A stretch of 64,000 bases of DNA from Pseudomonas anuradhapurensis (GTDB taxonomy: Bacteria; Pseudomonadota; Gammaproteobacteria; Pseudomonadales; Pseudomonadaceae). Shown piece by piece: positions 1 through 8,564 of the stretch (position 1 is the first letter of the stretch; each line of letters starts with the position of its first letter). The position numbers and the translations under genes were made by a program. Under the pieces are notes generated by a model. It made no database searches, was not told the DNA's origin, and saw only the letters and a list, made by a program, of their open reading frames with translations. The stretch is from contig NZ_CP077097.1 in NCBI RefSeq assembly GCF_014269225.2, forward strand, positions 4,351,001 to 4,415,000. The letters run 5' to 3'.

Positions 1-43
1 TGTCGTACTTCTCGGAAAATTCAAGCTTGATGGGACTGCGCAT
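1..43 (-). CDS. 5' end of a gene downstream of colS (possible SAM-dependent methyltransferase), cut by window edge
   Basis: Only the first 14 codons are present, beginning MRSPIKLEFSEKYD. The start ATG lies about 7 nt after an AGGAG Shine-Dalgarno sequence; an ATG at 50-48 sits directly on the AGGAG and meets a stop after nine codons, so it is rejected. The gene follows colS in the same direction with its own ColR box about 67 bp upstream (110-125). In P. putida the genes just downstream of colS are ColR-activated envelope genes, and the one in this place is, from memory, annotated as a class I methyltransferase. The function rests on position and a short peptide, so it is tentative. Confidence 0.5.
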   Translation of the reverse strand, partial: MRSPIKLEFSEKYD

Positions 44-109
44 TGGGCATCTCCTGACTCCATTCCGCCCACATTAGGCAAGCGAGCGTAGGAATCAGGT
101 CATACCCAT

Positions 110-125
110 GTGAAAAAAACGTCAT
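110..125 (-). promoter_or_regulatory. ColR-binding box upstream of the gene after colS
   Basis: On the minus strand the sequence is ATGACGTTTTTTTCAC. The published ColR consensus, as I remember it, is YYNASNNYTTTTTCAC; only the first base differs. It lies between the colS stop (151) and the next start (43), where a separate activated promoter would be expected. Confidence 0.7.
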
Positions 126-150
126 ACGCCGAGGGCGCTGTTACAAAGCT

Positions 151-1455
151 TTACTCCGCCTCAGGGTCGCCCTTGGTCGCGGTATTGCTCAGGTCGACGT
201 GGAACCGGCAACCATGCGGCAAGGTTGACGTCAGCGTGACCTGCCAACCCTGGTCGTCGCAGATTCGCTGTACCAGCGACAGGCCCAGGCCGAGGCCCTC
301 GCCACGCCGTTCATCACCGCGCACGAACGGCCGGAACATGGCTTCGCGCTGCTCTTCGGGAATGCCCACGCCACTGTCCTCGACACTGAAACCGTTGGCT
401 TCGAGGCTCAGGCGGATGTAGCCGCTGTCGGTATAGTGCGCGGCATTGCGCAACAGGTTGCCCATCACCGATTGCAGGAAAGTGGCGTTGTACAGCACCG
501 AGCTGGCACTGACTCGCCCGTCGAAATACAAGGCCAGGCCCTTCTGCTCGATGGTGTCACGCCACACCCCGACCAGTTCGTCGGCCACTTCGCGCAAGGT
601 CGCGCGCGATGCCACAGCGCCCTCGTCGCGCTGCGCCCGGGCCAGCATCAGGAAGGTCTTGACCAGCTCGCGCATCTCCTCGGTAGCCCGCGCCACACGT
701 TCCACCTGGCTGCGTGAGCGGGTGTCGAGGTTGGGGTTTTCCATCAGCAGTTCGCAAGAAGTGGCCAGCACCATCAAGGGCGTGCGCAGTTCGTGGCTGA
801 CGTCGCTGGTGAACAGCCGTTCGCGGGTCAACGCGTCTCGCAGGCGGCCCAGGGTATCGTCGAACGCCACCGCCAGCTGGCCGACTTCGTCCGCCGCATA
901 GTCTGGCGCCAGCGGCGGGGCCAGGCCGAGCAACTGATCACGGTGGCGCACCTGGCGCGCCAGGCGGATCACCGGCGCCATCACCCGGCGCGCCACCAGC
1001 CAGCCGAGGATCACTGCCAGCACCAGGCTGAGCACGAAGCCCACCACCACCACTGCGAACAGCAGGCGCTCGCGTTCTTCGAAGTCGCTTTGGTCCTGCA
1101 GCAGGACATAGCGGCGGCCGTCGACGATCTCGACCATGGCGTGGTACGACAGCTGGTCACGGAACACCTCGTGGAAGCCGCGGTCGAGGTGGCGCAGGTC
1201 TTTGGGCAATTCGAAATCGTCACGCCCGCCGCTGAAGTAGAACAGCTGATCGGGGCGTGGCCGGTGGCTCCAGTCACTGACACTGTCCATGCGCAGCAGG
1301 CGCTGCAGGTCACCGCCCAGTACCGAGGAGATCAGCCGCTCCTCGACCAGGTGCACGGTACCGACGATGCCGAAGGCGAAGGCCCCGGCCACCAGTGCGC
1401 TCATCAGGGCAAAGGCGATGATGATGCGCTGGGCAAGGCTTTGCTTAAACTCCAT
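151..1455 (-). CDS. colS: sensor histidine kinase ColS
   Basis: Inner-membrane sensor kinase of the ColRS system, which protects the envelope against excess metals and phenol in P. putida. From the ATG chosen here it has 434 residues. A first membrane helix lies at about 10-32, a short periplasmic loop at about 33-133, a second helix at 134-160, then HAMP, HisKA (SHELRTPL, phospho-His) and a HATPase domain with N, G1 (DSGVGIP) and G2 (GLGLGLS) boxes. The loop carries H35, E38, H95, E96 and the E126-x-x-E129 pair, the residues reported to bind Fe(III)/Zn(II) in ColS. An ATG 33 bp further upstream would deepen the overlap with colR; this start gives the standard protein and leaves an 11 bp overlap, which implies translational coupling. 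Confidence 0.95.
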   Translation of the reverse strand: MEFKQSLAQRIIIAFALMSALVAGAFAFGIVGTVHLVEERLISSVLGGDLQRLLRMDSVSDWSHRPRPDQLFYFSGGRDDFELPKDLRHLDRGFHEVFRDQLSYHAMVEIVDGRRYVLLQDQSDFEERERLLFAVVVVGFVLSLVLAVILGWLVARRVMAPVIRLARQVRHRDQLLGLAPPLAPDYAADEVGQLAVAFDDTLGRLRDALTRERLFTSDVSHELRTPLMVLATSCELLMENPNLDTRSRSQVERVARATEEMRELVKTFLMLARAQRDEGAVASRATLREVADELVGVWRDTIEQKGLALYFDGRVSASSVLYNATFLQSVMGNLLRNAAHYTDSGYIRLSLEANGFSVEDSGVGIPEEQREAMFRPFVRGDERRGEGLGLGLSLVQRICDDQGWQVTLTSTLPHGCRFHVDLSNTATKGDPEAE

Positions 1456-2128
1456 CGCGGCCCTCGGCGAGGCGGTAGCCGACGCCATGGACGGTGTGCA
1501 GCAGCGGTTTTTCGAACGGTTTGTCGATCACCTGGCGCAGCTGGTGCACGTGGCTGCGCAGGCTGTCACTGTCGGGGCAGTCGTCGCCCCACAGGGCCTC
1601 CTCCAGCACTTCGCGGCGCAACACGTGCGGGCTCTTCTGCATCAATACGGCAAGCAGCTTGAGGCCGACCGGGTTGAGCTTGAGCAGGCGGCCCTGGCGG
1701 GTGACTTCAAGGGTGTCGAGGTCGTAGCTGAGGTCAGCCACCTGCAGGGTGCGGCGGCCACCGCCCTGGGCTCGGCGCAGCACCGCTTCGATGCGTGCGG
1801 CCAGTTCCGACAGGGCGAACGGCTTGAGCAGGTAATCGTCAGCACCGGAGCGGAAGCCCTGCAAGCGATCATCCAGCTGGTCGCGGGCAGTGAGCATGAT
1901 CACCGGCGTGTCACGACGGGCGTCTTCGCGCAGGCGTTTGCACAGGGTATAGCCGTCGATGCCGGGCAGCATGATGTCGAGCACGATCAGGTCGTAGTGT
2001 TCGGTGGCGGCCAGGTGCAGGCCGGACAGGCCATCCTGGGCGCAGTCTACGGTGTAGCCTTTCATGCTCAGGTAATCGGCCAGGTTGGCCAGGATATCGC
2101 GGTTGTCTTCAACCAAAAGAATGCGCAT
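1445..2128 (-). CDS. colR: DNA-binding response regulator ColR (OmpR/PhoB family)
   Basis: Response regulator of 227 residues and partner of ColS. The receiver domain (1-115) has the acidic pair E7/D8, phospho-acceptor D51 in LIVLDIMLPG, the T in MLTARD and K in LLKPFALSE. The winged-helix effector domain (125-222) ends in HTVHGVGYRL, typical of the OmpR class. It is the first gene of the colRS operon, preceded by GGAG eight bases before the ATG. Its targets on both sides carry ColR boxes, so this locus looks like a local regulon: activated genes flank the regulator. The 181 bp between colR and the PAP2 gene must hold the colR promoter and the PAP2 ColR box. Confidence 0.96.
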   Translation of the reverse strand: MRILLVEDNRDILANLADYLSMKGYTVDCAQDGLSGLHLAATEHYDLIVLDIMLPGIDGYTLCKRLREDARRDTPVIMLTARDQLDDRLQGFRSGADDYLLKPFALSELAARIEAVLRRAQGGGRRTLQVADLSYDLDTLEVTRQGRLLKLNPVGLKLLAVLMQKSPHVLRREVLEEALWGDDCPDSDSLRSHVHQLRQVIDKPFEKPLLHTVHGVGYRLAEGRDGV

Positions 2129-2224
2129 CGGTTTCTCCTGTGCGGCGCTTCTCGCTGTGGCGCGGCAGGCGCAGCTTAAGGCCTATGCCTGCAGGGTGCC
2201 AGCCCTGCGAAGAATTCACCGACC

Positions 2225-2240
2225 TTGACGGTTTTTTCAC
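2225..2240 (+). promoter_or_regulatory. ColR-binding box upstream of the PAP2 gene
   Basis: The sequence TTGACGGTTTTTTCAC fits the remembered ColR consensus YYNASNNYTTTTTCAC at every fixed position. It ends 69 bp before the start of the PAP2 gene and points towards it. The PAP2 gene next to colR is a reported ColR target in P. putida. Confidence 0.75.
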
Positions 2241-2309
2241 TGATCCTTCACGGACACAGGATAGCGGGCAGCCGACAATGCCCGATCTTTTTCGCGTCCT
2301 GGAGCCGCC

Positions 2310-3038
2310 ATGCAGCATCGAAGCCGTCCTCGCCCCATCAACTTCTGGCTATACCTGGGCCTGCCCCTGGCAACCGCGCTGAGCTTGATCCTGCTGGAAC
2401 TGACCTCGGTCGACATGGACATCGCCAACCTGTTCTTCGACCCCGTTGCCGGGCAGTTCATCGGTCGCCACAGCTACTTGCTGGAAAACATCCTGCATGA
2501 CCGGGTCAAGCAGGGGGTGATCCTGCTTGGGGTGTTGTCGTTGCTCACCTTTGCCGCAAGCTTCTTCTGGAAGCACCTGTTCGGCTGGCGTCGCGAGCTG
2601 GGCTGCCTGGTGCTGGCGCTGGGCCTGTCCACGGCGTTCGTCACGCCACTGAAAAAAGTGACCCAGGTGCAATGCCCATGGAGCCTGACCCAGTTTGGCG
2701 GCAGCGAAACCTACAGCAAGCTGCTGGAACCACGGCCGGCTACCGACAAGCCCGGGCTGTGCTGGCCGGGTGGGCATGCCGCGACCGGGTTCTGCCTGTT
2801 CGGCCTGTTCTTCATGCTGCGTGACCGCAAACCGCGCTTGGCACGGGCAGCATTGGCGCTGGCGTTCGTGGCCGGGTCGGTACTGTCGCTGGGGCGGATG
2901 ATGCAGGGGGCGCACTTCCTGTCACATAACGTGTGGACGGCGGTGTTCTGCTGGTTGATCGGGTTGGGGTCGTATTATCTGGTTCTGTATCGGCGGGGAA
3001 TGGTTGAGGTACCTGCCGCTGAGCGTAGCGTCGCCTGA
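2310..3038 (+). CDS. PAP2-family membrane phosphatase, probable ColR target
   Basis: Integral membrane protein of 242 residues in the type 2 phosphatidic acid phosphatase superfamily, with about five to six hydrophobic segments. The phosphatase signature is present but not canonical: KKVTQVQCPW stands where K-x6-RP is usual, PGGHAATG replaces PSGH, and GRMMQGAHFLSHNVW gives the SR-x5-H-x3-D block with G for S and N for D, while both histidines remain. Related proteins remove phosphate from lipid A, undecaprenyl diphosphate or phosphatidate at the periplasmic face. ColR control and an envelope-stress role make lipid A or another membrane lipid the likely substrate, but this is inference. Transcribed alone, with a REP/hairpin block downstream. 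Confidence 0.85.
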   Translation: MQHRSRPRPINFWLYLGLPLATALSLILLELTSVDMDIANLFFDPVAGQFIGRHSYLLENILHDRVKQGVILLGVLSLLTFAASFFWKHLFGWRRELGCLVLALGLSTAFVTPLKKVTQVQCPWSLTQFGGSETYSKLLEPRPATDKPGLCWPGGHAATGFCLFGLFFMLRDRKPRLARAALALAFVAGSVLSLGRMMQGAHFLSHNVWTAVFCWLIGLGSYYLVLYRRGMVEVPAAERSVA

Positions 3039-3041
3039 CCC

Positions 3042-3200
3042 AGGGGCCGCCTTGCGGCCCGATCGCGACACAAGGCCGCTCCTACAGGGCGAAGTACGCC
3101 CCTGAGGTTGGATTTTTTGTCCAACGTCAGGGGCGCAGTTCAGGTTACGCAATCCCTTGTAGGAGCGGCCTTGCGTCGCGATGGGCTGCGCAGCAGCCCC
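3042..3200. repeat. REP pair (family A) flanking an internal hairpin
   Basis: Two inverted copies of the REP unit with core GCGACACAAGGCCGCTCCTA lie at 3044-3089 and 3157-3200. Between them is a separate 16 bp stem with one mismatch (3097-3112 with 3120-3135) and a loop of TTTTTTG, which may act as terminator for the PAP2 gene. Confidence 0.85.
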
Positions 3201-3220
3201 AATGGCCCCAACAGGAAAAC

Positions 3221-3256
3221 AAAAAAAGCCCCGGTTCTAGCGAACCGGGGCTTTTT
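3221..3256 (-). terminator. intrinsic terminator of groSL
   Basis: Perfect 11 bp stem AGCCCCGGTTC / GAACCGGGGCT with a four-base loop and A/T tracts on both sides, 25 bp after the groL stop. It can work in both directions. Confidence 0.9.
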
Positions 3257-3280
3257 GATGGTGCAGGGGGTAAGGCTGGC

Positions 3281-4927
<1,647 letters not shown>

Positions 4928-4970
4928 TTAATCCTTTGGAATTCTTTGGAGTAACGGGAAGTCGGGGAAA

Positions 4971-5264
4971 TCAGCCTTCGATGACGGCGAGGATTTCGTT
5001 CTCGGCCATGACCAGCAGGTCTTCGCCATCGACTTTCACGGTGTTGCTGCCCGAGTAAGGGCCGAAAACCACTTTGTCACCCACTTTCACGGCCAACGCG
5101 CGAACTTCGCCGTTGTCCAGGATGCGACCGGTGCCGACGGCGACTACTTCGCCGCGGTTTGGCTTTTCAGCGGCCGAACCCGGCAGGACGATACCGCCAG
5201 CGGTTTTCGATTCTTCTTCGCTGCGACGGATAACGACGCGGTCATGCAGAGGACGAAGCTTCAT
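4971..5264 (-). CDS. groS: co-chaperonin GroES (10 kDa subunit)
   Basis: 97-residue lid protein that caps GroEL. It starts [14 protein letters not shown], carries the mobile-loop region [14 protein letters not shown] (about 19-32) and ends LAVIEG. The ATG at 5264 follows a GGGAGAGA ribosome-binding site; the reading frame is open for another 246 bases upstream, but that part has no GroES similarity. First gene of the groSL operon, with a sigma-32-type promoter about 150 bp upstream. Confidence 0.99.
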   Translation of the reverse strand: MKLRPLHDRVVIRRSEEESKTAGGIVLPGSAAEKPNRGEVVAVGTGRILDNGEVRALAVKVGDKVVFGPYSGSNTVKVDGEDLLVMAENEILAVIEG

Positions 5265-5412
5265 TGTCGATCTCTCCCAAATTGTGGTTTTCATCGGCCG
5301 GTGTCGACACCGGCGGGTTGATGCTGTCCGGCGTAGCCGGAAGGCAGCTCGCGCAGGGCGAACCGCCTGAGTCATGTCTGGTGTTGCCACCAGAAACCTT
5401 GCGGTGACCACA
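5265..5412 (-). other. groS 5' leader with two hairpins
   Basis: About 140 bases separate the predicted heat-shock start point from the groS ATG and contain no gene. Two structured elements stand out: the perfect 16 bp palindrome CCGGTGTCGACACCGG at 5298-5313, and a second hairpin around CCGGC-GTA-GCCGG at 5328-5340. They may stabilise the mRNA or modulate translation; no role is proven. Confidence 0.5.
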
Positions 5413-5441
5413 TACATGAGGCCGCCATATTCAATTACAAG
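5413..5441 (-). promoter_or_regulatory. sigma-32 (RpoH) promoter of groSL
   Basis: On the minus strand CTTGTAA (5441-5435), 13 bases, then CCTCATGT (5421-5414). Each hexamer block differs by one base from the heat-shock consensus CTTGAAA-N11-16-CCCCATNT. It points at groS. No CIRCE element was seen. Confidence 0.75.
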
Positions 5442-5479
5442 GCTTGCTTCAGAAAATTTTTCATCAGCCTGAAAAGCTT

Positions 5480-5582
5480 GGGGCCGCTTCGCAGCCCTAT
5501 CGCGACACAAGGCCGCTCCTACAGGGGCTTGCGAACTCTGTAGGAGCGGCCTTGTGTCGCGATAGGGGCGCGAAGCGGCCCC
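5480..5582. repeat. REP pair (family A) between fxsA and groS
   Basis: Two inverted copies, each running from GGGGCCGC to CTCCTACAG, separated by a short spacer. It lies just after the fxsA stop and upstream of the groS promoter, where it may end fxsA transcripts. Confidence 0.9.
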
Positions 5583-5588
5583 CGGCTA

Positions 5589-6050
5589 TTACTTGTCGCG
5601 GCGCTCGTACTCGCCTTCGATCACGTTCGGGCGGTGGCCGCCATCGCGCGGCTGCGCCTGGAACGGGTCGTCCTGAAACGCCCGCTGGCGCAGGGCCTGG
5701 GCCTCGGCGCGCTCACGCATCTTGCGGGCGGCCAGGTGACGGGTGAATGGCAGCAGGCACAGCAGGCCCAGCACGTCGCTGATGAAGCCTGGCAGCAACA
5801 GCAGGCCACCACCGATGGCCAGCATCAAGCCCTGGAACATGTCCTCGGCGGGCAGTTCGCCACGCTGCAGGCTTTCCCGGGCGCGCAGCGCGGTAGCCAG
5901 CCCGGCCACCCGCATCACCAACACACCCAGCGCGGAACCGGCGATGATCAACAGCAGCGCCGGGAAGAAACCGATGGCGGCGCTGACCTTCACGAAGACG
6001 AACAGCTCCAGCACGGGAAACAGGAGAAACAACAATAGAAAAGCACGCAT
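5589..6050 (-). CDS. fxsA: FxsA-family inner-membrane protein
   Basis: 153-residue protein. The first ~75 residues hold hydrophobic helices (MRAFLLLFLLFPVLELFVFV; then IGFFPALLLIIAGSALGVLV) and residues ~76-105 a further pair with LAIGGGLLLLPGFISDVLG, the family signature. The C-terminus is charged and hydrophilic. FxsA of E. coli relieves exclusion of phage T7 by the F plasmid; its normal cellular job is unknown. The ATG at 6050 follows GAGGAAT; the frame stays open further upstream but without fxsA similarity. Its place upstream of groSL is conserved in many proteobacteria. Confidence 0.93.
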   Translation of the reverse strand: MRAFLLLFLLFPVLELFVFVKVSAAIGFFPALLLIIAGSALGVLVMRVAGLATALRARESLQRGELPAEDMFQGLMLAIGGGLLLLPGFISDVLGLLCLLPFTRHLAARKMRERAEAQALRQRAFQDDPFQAQPRDGGHRPNVIEGEYERRDK

Positions 6051-6117
6051 CAAAGCATTCCTCGTCGGAAGAGAACCTTCCTGTAAGACCAACAGATGGA
6101 TGCGTGCGCTCGGCTTT

Positions 6118-6849
6118 TCAAGCCTCGGCGTCCATCGCAACCGGCCACCGGTCGGCGCGCGCCAGCAAAACCAGGGCTTCGCGGACTTGTGTCGGGGTGT
6201 TGCAGGTACCCGGGAAAGGCAACCAGTACACCGCCTGGCCAATCCGCAGGTGCATGCCCTCGCTGTCCACGCCGACCAGTTGCGCGGGCGCATGGCGGGG
6301 CAAGTGGGTCAGTTCCACGTAATGGGCGATGGCGTTGGCATGGTCACGGTTCATATGTTCGACCATGCTCGCCTCGGCCTTGCCGGCGAACGGGTTGGCC
6401 AGGGTCACCTGGTCAAGCCAGTGGATCGCGCCGAAGCCGCCGATGTAGCGGTGACGCACAGGCTGCAGTACCCAGAAGTCGAAGTCGTGGGCCTTGTGGT
6501 AGTCGGCAGCGTCCGGGAAGTAGCGGTAGTAGCGTTCGGCGGCGGCCTCGATGGCGGCCTCGTCAACCAGCTTGTGCGCTTCGGCCATGACCGTCAGGCG
6601 CCCCACGGCTTGCACGTCCTCGGCTTCCCGCTCACCGACCAGCAGCGAGCACTTGGGGTCTTTCTGCAGGTTGTGGGTGTGCTGGGCGATGCGGCTGATC
6701 AGGATCAGCGGGTTGCCCTGGGCGTCCAGGCAGTACGGCACGACCGAGCCGAACGGGTAGCCCGGCATCGACCGGGAATGGGTCGAGAGCACGCCGCGGT
6801 ATTCCTTGAGCAGCAGTTCCCGGGCGGGGCGGATGGCGGTGGTACTCAC
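6118..6849 (-). CDS. HugZ-like heme/flavin-reductase-fold protein (PNPOx-like with DUF2470)
   Basis: 243 residues from a GTG start at 6849, chosen because CAGGAG precedes it and the residues upstream come from a REP sequence. Residues ~10-150 have the split-barrel fold of pyridoxamine-phosphate oxidase-like proteins (SMPGYPFGSVVPYCLD, LLVGEREAEDVQAVGRLT). Residues ~160-238 are a DUF2470 domain containing MNRDHANAIAHYVEL. This two-domain design is that of HugZ/HutZ heme-degrading proteins. Whether this one degrades heme is not shown; no heme-uptake genes are nearby. It is a single gene between fxsA and a REP sequence. Confidence 0.85.
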   Translation of the reverse strand: MSTTAIRPARELLLKEYRGVLSTHSRSMPGYPFGSVVPYCLDAQGNPLILISRIAQHTHNLQKDPKCSLLVGEREAEDVQAVGRLTVMAEAHKLVDEAAIEAAAERYYRYFPDAADYHKAHDFDFWVLQPVRHRYIGGFGAIHWLDQVTLANPFAGKAEASMVEHMNRDHANAIAHYVELTHLPRHAPAQLVGVDSEGMHLRIGQAVYWLPFPGTCNTPTQVREALVLLARADRWPVAMDAEA

Positions 6850-6911
6850 TGGGCGGGCTCCTGGCGGCAGACTGGGTGGCCACACGATAGCATTTTCAGG
6901 TCCGGTGCCAA

Positions 6912-6988
6912 TGGGGCTGCTTTGCAGCCCATCGCGACGCAAGGCCGCTCCTACAAGGATCGCGTACATCCTGTGTCGCGATGTGCCC
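6912..6988. repeat. REP (family A) with a decayed partner
   Basis: One complete copy (6912-6956) followed by a shortened inverted remnant CTGTGTCGCGATG (6971-6983). Confidence 0.75.
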
Positions 6989-7005
6989 AATGCGGCGCCA
7001 AAGAT

Positions 7006-8016
7006 TTACCAGGTAACGCCAAACCCAGCGGTATAGCGGGTCTTGTCGAGGTCACTCTCACGCGTTCCGGTGATGATGTCTTTCTCTGCCTTGAGGTTGA
7101 GCGAGGCCCACTCGGTCACCTTGTAGCGCAGGCCGACCTCGGCATCCAGCGCGTAGTCGGCCACCCCACCCAGCGGCTTGGCGAACTCGCCGTTGGTGAA
7201 CAGCTGCACGTTCTTGCCGATCAGGTAACGGGTGTAGTCCCACTTCAGCGCCGCCGAATAGAAGTTGTCCTTGGCCCCGTCCTGGTATTCGAAGTCGGTG
7301 CGGTTGATCAGTGAACCCAGCGAGAACGCGCCCAGTTCATCATCCCAGAACTGGTAACCCGGGCCGGTACCCACGGTACGCTGGCGGGCCAGGTCTTCGA
7401 CGTGGTCGCGCTTGTATTCCATGCGCCCTTGCCAGAACCATTTCTCGGTAAGGAAGCGGTCCAGGGCGTACTCGGCGCTCCAATTGTCGGTGGTGGTGAC
7501 GTCGTCCTTGGTCTCGCGGTTGTATTCGCCTTCGGCGTTGTGCCGCCAGCGACCGTGGCGGGCGCTGGTCTTGAAGCCGACGTCATAGTCGTCGGTATCG
7601 TTCTCGGCACGTTTGTAGTCCAGCGCCACGTCGACGTTGCCCTTCCACACGAAGTCCTCGACCAGCGGCTTGGGCTTCATGATCTGCTCGATGCTGGCCA
7701 GCTCCACGGTCTTCGGCGCCTCGCCGTTGGCCAGGGTCACCTTGCCGGGCTCGGCGGCCTTCAGCGACTTGGCCCGCTCACCGCTATAGGCGTCCTGCTT
7801 GACCAGCAGCTCCTGGTCGCTCTCCAGGGTCTGGACCTGTTTCCAGTCCAGGGCGATGGAACCGCCATAGGGGGTTTCCAGCAGCAGCTTGCCACCATCG
7901 AAGACTTTGATCTTGCCGCTGAGCCGGTCACCGTTCTTCATCCACACGGTGTCGGCGAACACCGGCGAGGCGCACAGGGAAACAGCAAGCAGGCACAACA
8001 AGGATCTAGAATACAT
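7006..8016 (-). CDS. DUF481 (YdiY-like) outer-membrane protein
   Basis: 336 residues. An N-terminal signal peptide (MYSRSLLCLLAVSLCASPVFA, cleaved before DTVW) is followed by a domain with MKNGDRLSGKI (about 26-36), seen in YdiY-like proteins, and then a C-terminal DUF481 beta-barrel of alternating aromatic strands ending in GFGVTW, a typical outer-membrane terminal aromatic. The ATG at 8016 puts the signal peptide at the very start; a TTG 27 bases upstream is possible but would add a non-signal extension. Neither start has a strong ribosome-binding site. The function of the family is unknown. Confidence 0.85.
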   Translation of the reverse strand: MYSRSLLCLLAVSLCASPVFADTVWMKNGDRLSGKIKVFDGGKLLLETPYGGSIALDWKQVQTLESDQELLVKQDAYSGERAKSLKAAEPGKVTLANGEAPKTVELASIEQIMKPKPLVEDFVWKGNVDVALDYKRAENDTDDYDVGFKTSARHGRWRHNAEGEYNRETKDDVTTTDNWSAEYALDRFLTEKWFWQGRMEYKRDHVEDLARQRTVGTGPGYQFWDDELGAFSLGSLINRTDFEYQDGAKDNFYSAALKWDYTRYLIGKNVQLFTNGEFAKPLGGVADYALDAEVGLRYKVTEWASLNLKAEKDIITGTRESDLDKTRYTAGFGVTW

Positions 8017-8054
8017 AAACGCACTACGGGTTCGATTTGACAAAAAAGCCGGGC

Positions 8055-8082
8055 ATTATCCAGATACCGACGACCACAGCAA
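8055..8082 (-). promoter_or_regulatory. possible sigma-70 promoter for the DUF481 gene
   Basis: On the minus strand TTGCTG (8082-8077), 16 bases, GATAAT (8060-8055), pointing at the start at 8016. The -10 matches in five of six bases; the -35 is weaker. Confidence 0.45.
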
Positions 8083-8167
8083 GGACAGACCGGGAGCCTG
8101 CCGTTGAGTTCAACTCTCATTTGCCGCACCGTCGGTCCGGTTTCATCTACAGCCCAGGGGGGGCCTG

Positions 8168-8521
8168 ATGTCCGTTGCATATGAGCACGCCCTCGACGAC
8201 GCCGAGGGCCGACGAACGGCGCTGTATTCGGTTTTGGGCCAGGTGCCGGCCGGCAAGGTGGTCAGCTATGGTCAACTGGCCGAGCTGGCCGGGCTTGGCC
8301 GTGCGGCACGCTGGGTCGGGCGCACCCTCGGGCAACTGCCGCCGGACACTCGCCTGCCCTGGCACCGGGTGCTCGGTGCGGGCGGCAGGCTGAGCCTGGC
8401 ACTGGGTACCCCGTCGGGGGATGAACAACGGGCGCGGCTGCGCGCGGAGGGCGTGAATGTAACCAACAATCGTGTGGATATGACGCGCCATGGCTGGCGC
8501 CCGATGGAGCACAGCGGTTAG
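8168..8521 (+). CDS. alkyltransferase-like protein (ATL), DNA base-damage recognition
   Basis: 117-residue protein with the fold of the O6-methylguanine-DNA methyltransferase C-terminal domain (VPAGKVVSYGQLAELAG near 20-36, ARWVGRTLGQLP near 46-57). The active site reads PWHRV where true methyltransferases have PCHRV, so the acceptor cysteine is replaced by tryptophan. ATL proteins bind O6-alkylguanine and channel it to nucleotide excision repair rather than transferring the alkyl group. Transcribed with ampG 43 bp downstream, although a functional link is not obvious. Confidence 0.93.
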   Translation: MSVAYEHALDDAEGRRTALYSVLGQVPAGKVVSYGQLAELAGLGRAARWVGRTLGQLPPDTRLPWHRVLGAGGRLSLALGTPSGDEQRARLRAEGVNVTNNRVDMTRHGWRPMEHSG

Positions 8522-8564
8522 AGTGCGCGCTTTGTTTTCGCAAACTTGAGGCAGATGTTGGCCC

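Noticed and set aside
1456..1488. longer ColS start at 1488
   Set aside because: It adds 11 residues (MASATASPRAA) not found in ColS and deepens the overlap with colR; the start at 1455 reproduces the known residue numbers of the metal ligands.
5743..7314. 523-codon open frame on the plus strand
   Set aside because: Runs opposite fxsA, the HugZ-like gene and part of the DUF481 gene, through REP sequence; no coherent domain.
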